The translations under genes and the position numbers were made by a program. From NCBI GenBank assembly GCA_046594105.1, contig JBKJQB010000344.1, positions 1 through 30,130 of the forward strand: a stretch of DNA of 30,130 bases. Direction: 5' to 3'. The notes beneath the pieces are model-generated. The model did not search any database. It was given only the letters and a program-made list of their open reading frames with translations, and was not told the origin of the DNA. The DNA comes from JBDSGC01 sp046594105 (GTDB taxonomy: Bacteria; Acidobacteriota; Thermoanaerobaculia; Gp7-AA8). Positions 24,286 to 30,130 of this stretch are shown in pieces. How positions within the stretch are numbered: the first letter of the stretch is position 1; each line of letters starts with the position of its first letter.

Positions 24286-25689
24286 ATGCTCTTCGACCAA
24301 TACTACCGAGGGATTGCCCATCAGGTCGTCGATGCGATGTTCGATCATGTGGAAACGATCGAGTCGCGACCGGTGGTCGATTGGCGTAACGCTTCGGAAT
24401 TGCGCGAGAGCGTCACCATCGGCGATGGAGGAAAAGATCCGATGGAGCAGATTCGCTTCCTGGCGCAGGGAGCGATTCAGCTGCACCATCCCTCCTACAT
24501 GGGGCATCAGGTCTGCCCTCCATTTCCCACCGCGGTGATCGCCGACCTGGTCATCTCCACGCTCAACCAGTCCACCGCAGTGTGGGAGATGAGTCCTGTG
24601 GCTACGCTGGTGGAGCAGGAGGTGACGCGATGGCTGGCCCGTCGCGCCGGTTACGGGGACGCCTCGCTGGGAACCGCGGTTTCCGGCGGCTCGGCGGCGA
24701 ATCTCACCGGCCTGCTCGCGGCACGAGCGCGCTGGATGGCCACCGCGGAGGGAACCACGAAGCGGGCCGTGGTGCTCTGTTCCGCCGACGCGCATTACTC
24801 GATCGCCCGCGCCGCGAGCATCATGGGCATTGGTCCAGGTGAGGTGCTCAAGGTCCCCACCGATGGATCCCATCGCATGGATCCCGCTGCGCTCGAATCG
24901 ATTCTGGGCGAGCTTCGCCAGCAGGACGACCGATCGGTGATGGCCGTGGTGGCCACCGCGGGCTCGACGGCGACGGGCGCCTTCGACGACCTGAGCGCGA
25001 TCGCCGCCATTTGCCGCAGCCATCAGGTCTGGCTCCATGTGGACGCCGCCCATGGAGCGTCCGTTTTGTTGAGCGAACGATTGCGAGGGCTGGTGAACGG
25101 CCTGGATCAGGCGGACTCCTTCGCCTGGGATCCGCACAAGATGCTCTGGATGCCGTTGTCGTTCGGCGTGATCCTGGTGCGTGACGGGCAATGGCTGCGC
25201 CGTGCCTTTCAGGCCGACGCTCCCTACCTTTTTAACGCCGATCGCGCCAGTGACAATCTCGGAGAGATGACCATCCAGTGCTCCAAGCGCGCCGAGGCCG
25301 TGAAACTGTGGCTGACCCTCCAGGTCAGCGGGACGAAGCCGTTCCAGTCATCCCTCGACGCCGTCACCGCGGTGACCCGCGACCTCTACGACCGGGTGAT
25401 GGCCTCGGATGATTTTGAGGCCATGCACATTCCCGATTTCAACATTTTCTGCTTCCGCTACATCGGCCCCCCCGCGTCGCGGATCCCCGCTCCATCGCTC
25501 GACGCACGAAACGGGGAGCTGCGCGAGGCGCTCATCCGGTCAGGCCGGGCCTGGATCACTTCGACCGTGTTGAAGGGAGCGCGCGTGTTGCGGGTGACCG
25601 TCATCAACCCGCGGAGCACGGCCGCGCACGCCGCCGCCATGCTCGACGCGGTGCGAGAGCTGGCCTCCTCGCACACGGGTCCGTCATGA
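24286..25689 (+). CDS. PLP-dependent group II decarboxylase
   Basis: A 467-aa fold-type I enzyme of the aromatic-L-amino-acid/glutamate/2,4-diaminobutyrate decarboxylase group. The PLP-anchoring Lys285 lies in FAWDPHKMLWMPL and the pyridine-contacting Asp253 in HVDAAHGASVLL. Substrate-entry features are HHPSYMGHQ and the phosphate-binding SGGSAANLTGLLAARA. The start ATG 24286 (MLFDQYYRG) follows a TACAAT box by 9 nt, and the longer frame from 24190 has no family similarity. It overlaps the downstream methylase gene by 4 bp. The amino-acid substrate cannot be read from the sequence; the group makes amines such as diaminopropane, dopamine-type amines or GABA. Confidence 0.9.
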   Translation: MLFDQYYRGIAHQVVDAMFDHVETIESRPVVDWRNASELRESVTIGDGGKDPMEQIRFLAQGAIQLHHPSYMGHQVCPPFPTAVIADLVISTLNQSTAVWEMSPVATLVEQEVTRWLARRAGYGDASLGTAVSGGSAANLTGLLAARARWMATAEGTTKRAVVLCSADAHYSIARAASIMGIGPGEVLKVPTDGSHRMDPAALESILGELRQQDDRSVMAVVATAGSTATGAFDDLSAIAAICRSHQVWLHVDAAHGASVLLSERLRGLVNGLDQADSFAWDPHKMLWMPLSFGVILVRDGQWLRRAFQADAPYLFNADRASDNLGEMTIQCSKRAEAVKLWLTLQVSGTKPFQSSLDAVTAVTRDLYDRVMASDDFEAMHIPDFNIFCFRYIGPPASRIPAPSLDARNGELREALIRSGRAWITSTVLKGARVLRVTVINPRSTAAHAAAMLDAVRELASSHTGPS

Positions 25690-26408
25690 CCAGCCCGTCC
25701 CCACGACTGCGGATCGTGCTCGTCGAACCGCGCGAAGCGGGAAACGTCGGTGCTGCTGCGCGGGTGATGAAAAACTTCGGCTTTGGGGAGCTTTGGATCG
25801 TCGGCCGGCATCCGGAGTTGCAGCCACTGGCGACCTGGTGGGCCAGTGGAGCAGATGACGTCGTCGGACGGGCGCAGTTCTGCGAGACTCTTCCCCAGGC
25901 ACTGGCCGACGCTCACGTGACGGTGGCCACGACCTCGCTGCGCGGGCGGACGGACCAGGCGGGGCTGGATCCTGCAGGAGTGGCGGAGAAGTTCACGGCA
26001 CTGGAACCAGCGCAAATGCTCGCACTGGTCTTCGGACGGGAAGACAAGGGTCTCAAACACGAGGAAGTCATGCAGTGTGCGCATGCCGCCTCCATTCCGA
26101 CGGATCCCGGCTATCCCACCATGAACCTGGCACAGTCGGTCGGCGTGTTCTGCTACGAGTTATCGACCTCGCGGCGGCCCGCCGCCGCGGCGCGGGAACT
26201 GGCAGCGGCGGCGTCGGTGGAGCGTCTGCACGATCGGGCGCAGGCCCTGCTCGCCGAGGTGGGCTTCCTGCATGGCGACAATCCCGATCGCATCTACGAC
26301 GATCTTCGGTCGATCGCCGGCAGGGCGGACCTTGAAGAGCGCGAGGTCAGGATCCTCCTCGGAATGCTGCGTCAGATTGAGTGGAGGCTGGGCCCCGGGA
26401 AGGGATGA
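25686..26408 (+). CDS. tRNA/rRNA 2'-O-methyltransferase, TrmJ-like (SpoU family)
   Basis: A 240-aa SPOUT (trefoil-knot) methyltransferase. The three SpoU motifs are present: PREAGNVGAAARVMKNFGF, LVFGREDKGL and IPTDPGYPTMNLAQSVGV. Length and the C-terminal helical extension (LLGMLRQIEWRLG) fit the TrmJ/LasT branch, which 2'-O-methylates position 32 of tRNAs using S-adenosylmethionine. The start overlaps the decarboxylase stop (ATGA), so the two are co-translated although the functions have no obvious link. The RR gene follows convergently 38 bp downstream. The exact target RNA is inferred. Confidence 0.9.
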   Translation: MTSPSPRLRIVLVEPREAGNVGAAARVMKNFGFGELWIVGRHPELQPLATWWASGADDVVGRAQFCETLPQALADAHVTVATTSLRGRTDQAGLDPAGVAEKFTALEPAQMLALVFGREDKGLKHEEVMQCAHAASIPTDPGYPTMNLAQSVGVFCYELSTSRRPAAAARELAAAASVERLHDRAQALLAEVGFLHGDNPDRIYDDLRSIAGRADLEEREVRILLGMLRQIEWRLGPGKG

Positions 26409-26446
26409 TTGCGCGGCTGGAGATCCACCGAAACGGCAGCGACGGG

Positions 26447-26866
26447 TCAGGGCGCCTCGTTCGTCGGGTGAGCGGCGTCGAGGCAGTTGCCGACCAAGTC
26501 GATGAACTTCTCGAGGTCGAACGGTTTGAGGATCGAGTTGCAGATGGCGTCCGCGGGGATCTTTTCAAGACCGCGTTTTCCAGCAGCGGTGAAGACGATC
26601 ATGTGGGGGCGCTTTTCCTTGTACCGTTTCCCGATCTCTTCGATGAATTCGTAACCATTCAATCGAGGCATCATCAAGTCGAGAAGGATGAGGTCGAAGT
26701 TTCCGTCGTTCTGGACCTTCTCCAGCCCCGCGGCTCCATCCTCGGCCAGCTCCACATCGAAATTCATCCGCCGGAGAACGGCCTGCAAGAGGACACGGAT
26801 GGCCTGGTCGTCGTCGATGACGAGTATTTTCCGGCCTGCGCCGTCGAGTTTTCCGACCGTGGTCAA
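26447..26866 (-). CDS. Single-domain response regulator (CheY-like receiver)
   Basis: A 139-aa receiver domain without an output domain. The phosphorylation site residues are all present: the acidic pocket in ILVIDDDQA, phospho-acceptor Asp63 in LLDLMMPRLNG, switch Thr93 in VFTAAGK and Lys114 in SILKPFD. The start is probably TTG 26866 (reading M/L-TTVGKLDGAGRK). GAGG lies 10 nt upstream, and no ATG or GTG lies nearer the domain. The frame continues upstream to 27067 only by reading through repeat B4. No histidine kinase is in the window, so this is an orphan, acting through protein-protein contact or phosphorelay. It is convergent with the TrmJ-like gene. Confidence 0.9.
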   Translation of the reverse strand: MTTVGKLDGAGRKILVIDDDQAIRVLLQAVLRRMNFDVELAEDGAAGLEKVQNDGNFDLILLDLMMPRLNGYEFIEEIGKRYKEKRPHMIVFTAAGKRGLEKIPADAICNSILKPFDLEKFIDLVGNCLDAAHPTNEAP

Positions 26867-26956
26867 GTAAGAGAAGCCTCGAAATAAGTATGCGAAACCC
26901 GTACCGGGCTGAACCAGAGAAACTCCGGTTCGTGCGCATTCTAGCAACCCTCGCCT

Positions 26957-27008
26957 GGCCGGCACGGCCGGCGGCGTTGGTTCGCAAAGCGTCCGCCACG
27001 ATTTTCGC
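26957..27008 (-). repeat. Repeat family B, copy B4 (reverse)
   Basis: A 52-bp reverse-oriented copy identical to B1 over its length. It points toward the response regulator, whose start is 91 bp away. Family C copy C3 follows 12 bp later on the plus side. Confidence 0.9.
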
Positions 27009-27020
27009 AGCGGTGGCACT

Positions 27021-27052
27021 GCGCGAGTCGCAGCGATTGATGGGTAGAAACG
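27021..27052 (+). repeat. Repeat family C, copy C3
   Basis: GCGCGAGTCGCAGCGATTGA followed by TGGGTAGAAACG. It matches C2 at 21468 and C1 at 5373 with few differences. Here it is paired with B4 instead of D. Confidence 0.8.
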
Positions 27053-27084
27053 GACTGGGAGCTGCACCCAACACGAACGGTCGC

Positions 27085-27279
27085 AGCCGCGGAGCGGCGG
27101 AATCTCCGTAGCCCAGCGCGTCAGCGCTGGGACTCAAGACGCGATGCTGAGAAAAGCCGCGGAGCGGCGACATCCCGCAGGGAGACGCTCAATCGTCCCT
27201 ACGGGACTGGCCGTTCTCGCTTACGATCAACCCAGCACTGAAGTGCTGGGCTAGCTGCTCAATCGTCCCTACGGGACTG
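27085..27279. repeat. Palindromic repeat cluster E
   Basis: AGCCGCGGAGCGGCG occurs at 27085 and 27155, and TCGTCCCTACGGGAC lies within a 23-bp repeat at 27187 and 27257; both pairs are spaced exactly 70 bp. Two perfect 8-bp-stem hairpins are interleaved: CCCAGCGC-GTCA-GCGCTGGG at 27112-27131 and CCCAGCAC-TGAA-GTGCTGGG at 27231-27250. The hairpin arms differ by compensated changes (GC/GC versus AC/GT). Confidence 0.85.
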
Positions 27280-27336
27280 AAAGCAGGACTCTCGGGTGTC
27301 ATCTGCCTTCAAAGGCGCCCGAGTGAACGCGGCTGA

Positions 27337-27388
27337 GGCGAAAATGGTGGCGGACGCTTTGCGAACCGCCGCCGCCGGCCGTGCCGGC
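27337..27388 (+). repeat. Repeat family B, copy B3
   Basis: A 52-bp copy with a few substitutions (ATGGTGG for ATCGTGG, GAACCGCCGCC for GAACCAACGCC). It ends 30 bp before the ATG of the downstream membrane protein gene and is in frame with it. Confidence 0.85.
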
Positions 27389-27418
27389 TGCGGGAATCGG
27401 ATAGCCTTCGTTCCGCTG

Positions 27419-27967
27419 ATGATCGATCCTGACACTCGAGGCCCGCAGAGAACCGACGCTCCGGCCCAGGAGATCTTTCGCTTCCGTCCCTGGGTCCGCC
27501 GTGCCGGACTGTCGATCGTGGCGGTCTCCGCGGCTGCCACAGCGACGATTGTTGCGACGCTCTATCAATGGCCTGGCAGTCGCTTCGGTTGGATCGGTGA
27601 GCGCTTCGTCTGGGTCTATCTGGGGACCCTCTGGATCGGAGGGCTGAAGGTCTGGCTGGGAGCTCGAGGGATCGTCGCCGAGTTGCGACCGGAGCATGTC
27701 GTCCTGCGCCCCCTGCATACGTTTCGCGCGCACGCGATCCCGTGGCCCGCGGTGCGCGGGATCGAGCAGACCATTGGTGGTGATCGCCTGATCGTCTACC
27801 ACGATACCCGGCGGGGCATGCGGTTCGTGGCGTTGAATCTGAACCTGATCCGAGGGCGCCGGGAGTTTCTCTCCCACCTCGACCAGCGCCTCCGGGCCAT
27901 GGGGTTCGTGGAGAAAATCGTGGAACGATCCCGCTATCTCACCGCGCCGTCGTTCCCGTCGTCTTGA
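27419..27967 (+). CDS. Small membrane protein with bacterial PH-like domain
   Basis: A 182-aa protein. Two hydrophobic helices (LSIVAVSAAATATIVATLY and FVWVYLGTLWIGGLKVWLG) are followed by a beta-rich cytosolic domain (VVLRPLHTFRAHAIPWPAVR, GGDRLIVYHDTRRGMRFVAL). This fits the bacterial PH (DUF304-like, bPH2) fold. Function is unknown; such proteins often anchor at the membrane. ATG 27419 (MIDPDTRGPQ) was chosen; the frame extends back to 27296 but that part is the B3 repeat. No convincing RBS or -10 is visible just upstream. It lies 65 bp before ligA, which has its own promoter. Confidence 0.7.
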   Translation: MIDPDTRGPQRTDAPAQEIFRFRPWVRRAGLSIVAVSAAATATIVATLYQWPGSRFGWIGERFVWVYLGTLWIGGLKVWLGARGIVAELRPEHVVLRPLHTFRAHAIPWPAVRGIEQTIGGDRLIVYHDTRRGMRFVALNLNLIRGRREFLSHLDQRLRAMGFVEKIVERSRYLTAPSFPSS

Positions 27968-28017
27968 GGGTGTGAAACGCACACTGCAGTGGCCCTCGAA
28001 TGATCACGGGAACTCGG

Positions 28018-28023
28018 TACACT
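28018..28023 (+). promoter_or_regulatory. Putative -10 element of ligA
   Basis: CGGTACACTACCGCCCCG places TACACT 9 nt before the ATG at 28033, without a Shine-Dalgarno. It matches the short-spacing pattern of serS, the MFS gene, the FHA gene and the decarboxylase gene. Confidence 0.45.
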
Positions 28024-28032
28024 ACCGCCCCG

Positions 28033-30024
28033 ATGAAAGCGAAGCAGGAGATCGAAGCGCTGCGTGCGGAGCTGGAGCGGCACAACCGGCTCTACTACCT
28101 CGAGGCGCAGCCGGAGATCAGCGACTACGAATTCGACCAGAAGCTCCGCCGGCTGCAGGAACTGGAGGCGGCGCATCCCGAGCTCCATGATCCCAACTCG
28201 CCCAGTCAGCGTGTGGGAGGCGCTGCCATCGATGAGTTCCGCACCGTTCTTCACGATCCGCCGATGCTTTCGATCGAGAACGCATACAGCCGGGAAGAGC
28301 TGCTGGAATGGGATGGGCGCGTCAAAAAGGGATTGGGTGAAGAATCCGTGGAGTACGAAGCGGAGCTCAAAATCGACGGGGTCTCCATCGACCTGCTTTA
28401 CGAAAAGGGAGCGCTGACCCGGGCGGCCACTCGTGGTGACGGCGTGCATGGGGACGACGTCACTCCCAACGTGCGCACGGTGCGTTCGCTCCCGCTGAAG
28501 ATCGACGCCCGCCATCAGCGGCTGGAAGTGCGCGGTGAAATCTACATCGCCAAGTCCGACTTCCTGAAGCTCAATGAGGCCCTGGAGGAGAGCGGCGTTG
28601 AGCCGTTAGCGAATCCGCGCAACTCGGCTGCCGGCTCCCTTCGTCAGAAGGACCCGAAGCTCGCGTCGCAAAGGCGGCTGAGTGCGTTCGTGTATCACCT
28701 CGTCGCGGCGGACGATCTGCGGATCTCCTCGCAGTCCGAGGGGTACGAGTTGCTGGAAGACCTCGGATTTCCGCTAAACCCGCAGCGCGGAGTCTTCGCC
28801 GACATCGCAGAGGTCGAGGCGTTCATCGCCGAATGGCATGGACGACGCCACGACCTCCCTTTCGAAATCGACGGAATCGTCGTCAAGGTCAACCGCCGCG
28901 AGAAACAGCTGGAGCTGGGCACGACGTCGAAGGCTCCTCGATGGGCCATCGCTTACAAGTACCCGCCGGAAGCGGCGGAGACGGTCGTCCGCGCCATCAA
29001 CCTTTACGTAGGCCGCACCGGAGCAGTCACACCGGTGGCGGTGTTCGATCAGGTGCTCCTCGGCGGGACCCGCGTCACCAACGCCAGCCTGCACAACTTC
29101 GATGAGGTCGGCCGCAAGGATGTCCGTGTGGGCGACAGCATCCTGGTGGAAAAGGGTGGCGACATCATCCCCAAGGTCGTGGAGGTCCTGGCGGCGAAAC
29201 GGCCGAGAAAGACGAAGCCCTTCGCCATCCCCACGCATTGCCCGGAGTGTGGCCAGTTGCTGCATCGGTTCGATGGCGAGGTGGCCATTCGTTGCGTGAA
29301 TGCCGGCTGCCCGGCCATCGCCCGCGAATCGCTGGTTCACTTCGGCGCACGCAAGGCCATGGACATCGAGGGGCTCGGATACGAGACGGTGAAGCTGCTG
29401 CTCAACGAAGGGCTGATCACCGACTTTGCGTCGTTGTACGAGATCGACGAGGCGAAGGTCGCCGCTCTTCCTGGTAAAGGGGAGTTGTCCGCGCAGAAGC
29501 TGATTCAGGGCCTGGAAAAATCGAAGACCAAGGACTTCGCCCGGTTCCTCTTCGCCATCGGGATCCGCATGGTGGGCGAGCGGGCGGCAAAGCTTCTGGC
29601 AGCGCGGTTCCGATCGGTCGAGGCGTTGATGTCAGCCACGGCCGAACAGCTGGTCGAGGTGCCGGAGATCGGCCCCAAAGTGGCGGAGTCCATCACCTTT
29701 TACTTCTCCGTCGAAGCCAATCGGCGGCGCATCCTGAAGATGATGGAATTGGGAGTGGCTCCCGTCTTCCAGCCCGAAGCGCTCGGCGACTGCCTGGCCG
29801 GCAAAACGGTGGTGGTCACCGGAACGCTGACAAGGTTCTCGCGCGAGGAGATCCAGAAACTGATCGAACGTGAGGGCGGGAAAGTGTCAAACGCTGTCTC
29901 GTCGAAAACCTCGTACCTGGTCGCCGGTGAGGCTGCCGGCTCGAAACTCGAGAAGGCGCGATCGCTCAAGGTGCCCGTGTTGACCGAAGAGGAGTTTCTG
30001 GCACTGGTCGATTCGCAGGAGTGA
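28033..30024 (+). CDS. ligA: NAD+-dependent DNA ligase
   Basis: A 663-aa replicative and repair DNA ligase of normal length. Domain Ia begins at the N-terminus (YYLEAQPEISDYEFD). The adenylation domain has active-site Lys113 in AELKIDGVSID, then the OB-fold (VGRTGAVTPVAVF). A four-Cys zinc finger lies near residues 402-425 (CPECGQ...RCVNAGCPAIA). Helix-hairpin-helix motifs (LPGKGELSAQKL, VPEIGPKVAESI) and a C-terminal BRCT domain from about residue 585 (LAGKTVVVTGTLTRFSREEI) follow. ATG 28033 (MKAKQEIEAL) is chosen; the upstream ATG at 28000 would place the TACACT box inside the gene. It is the last gene of the window. Confidence 0.97.
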   Translation: MKAKQEIEALRAELERHNRLYYLEAQPEISDYEFDQKLRRLQELEAAHPELHDPNSPSQRVGGAAIDEFRTVLHDPPMLSIENAYSREELLEWDGRVKKGLGEESVEYEAELKIDGVSIDLLYEKGALTRAATRGDGVHGDDVTPNVRTVRSLPLKIDARHQRLEVRGEIYIAKSDFLKLNEALEESGVEPLANPRNSAAGSLRQKDPKLASQRRLSAFVYHLVAADDLRISSQSEGYELLEDLGFPLNPQRGVFADIAEVEAFIAEWHGRRHDLPFEIDGIVVKVNRREKQLELGTTSKAPRWAIAYKYPPEAAETVVRAINLYVGRTGAVTPVAVFDQVLLGGTRVTNASLHNFDEVGRKDVRVGDSILVEKGGDIIPKVVEVLAAKRPRKTKPFAIPTHCPECGQLLHRFDGEVAIRCVNAGCPAIARESLVHFGARKAMDIEGLGYETVKLLLNEGLITDFASLYEIDEAKVAALPGKGELSAQKLIQGLEKSKTKDFARFLFAIGIRMVGERAAKLLAARFRSVEALMSATAEQLVEVPEIGPKVAESITFYFSVEANRRRILKMMELGVAPVFQPEALGDCLAGKTVVVTGTLTRFSREEIQKLIEREGGKVSNAVSSKTSYLVAGEAAGSKLEKARSLKVPVLTEEEFLALVDSQE

Positions 30025-30026
30025 AG

Positions 30027-30130
30027 GGCTGCCTTCGGAGCGCCGGCATCCTGCCGGCCGGTCCGCGGGCATCCTGCCCGCAGGATCTCGCCGAACAGCG
30101 CCGGCTGGAAGCCGGCGGACCGGCCGGCAA
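30027..30130 (+). repeat. Repeat family A, copy running off the window
   Basis: The 83-bp unit at 30027-30109 starts 2 bp after the ligA stop and matches 10682-10764 at 81 of 83 positions. It continues with CCGGCGGACCGGCCGGCAA to the window edge, so the full element is longer than 83 bp. Confidence 0.9.

Larger units (their letters stand above)
26867..27418. other. 552-bp intergenic region packed with repeats
   Basis: No gene is seen between the response regulator (-) and the PH-like membrane protein (+). It holds B4 (26957-27008, -), C3 (27021-27052), the palindromic cluster E (27085-27279) and B3 (27337-27388). The ORFs that cross it are repeat read-throughs. Promoters for both flanking genes should lie here but none is clear. 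Confidence 0.7.

Noticed and set aside
26565..27173. 202-codon minus-strand frame containing NRCDSRSATAAKIVADALR
   Set aside because: It reads through repeats C3 and B4 and then a wrong frame of the response regulator; not a gene.
27085..27279. CRISPR-like regular spacing of short repeats
   Set aside because: There are only two copies of each motif, the intervening sequence is itself palindromic repeat, and no cas genes are present.
1..30130. tRNA, rRNA, insertion sequence and prophage genes
   Set aside because: I looked in the intergenic regions and among the coding frames and saw no tRNA T-arm pattern, rRNA segment, transposase or phage protein.

Overview
This is a GC-rich bacterial chromosome segment. 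No ribosomal RNA, phage or plasmid marker allows a firm taxonomic call. The gene set suggests a soil or sediment lineage such as Acidobacteriota, and this is inference. The relevant genes are a DUF4388-FHA protein, two ECF sigma factor/anti-sigma pairs (one anti-sigma carrying TPR repeats), a KP-43-like subtilase, a FadB-like fusion, and many short GC-rich intergenic repeats. Coding is dense and mostly housekeeping or metabolic. I see no tRNA, CRISPR array, transposase or prophage.

Layout. 1-2732: the 3' part of a secreted subtilisin-like protease, then serS. 2844-5353: a DUF4388-FHA protein (-) divergent from an MFS carboxylate-type transporter (+). 5482-7253: a YeiH/UPF0324 membrane protein and a dienelactone hydrolase (both -). 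7351-7617: a small zinc-ribbon protein. 7707-9673: an ECF sigma factor with a membrane-anchored putative anti-sigma factor (-), divergent from a DUF1684 lipoprotein (9732-10634). 11126-12538: an M20 peptidase (-). 12707-14969: a second ECF sigma factor, a soluble zinc-finger/TPR putative anti-sigma factor, and a tiny exported peptide. 15026-17259: a NatAB-type ABC exporter. 17474-21456: a long-chain acyl-CoA synthetase overlapping a FadB-like fusion enzyme (beta-oxidation). 21660-24183: a GT-C glycosyltransferase and 3-methyladenine DNA glycosylase I. 24286-26408: a PLP-dependent decarboxylase overlapping a TrmJ-like RNA methylase. 26447-26866: a single-domain response regulator (-). 27419-27967: a small PH-like membrane protein. 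28033-30024: ligA.

Two signals cut across the window. First, many genes have a TANNNT -10 element (often GGCTACAAT) only 7-10 nt before the start codon, which suggests frequent leaderless transcription. Second, the gaps hold several families of short dispersed repeats (called A to E here), some near-identical between distant sites, with copies abutting gene starts or stops.

The most interesting locus is 12707-14969. An ECF sigma factor and a cytosolic zinc-finger/TPR protein overlap by 4 bp. They are followed by a 62-codon gene for a secreted, cationic, amphipathic peptide, whose Shine-Dalgarno can be locked in a hairpin. This could be a peptide-linked sigma switch, but that is a hypothesis.
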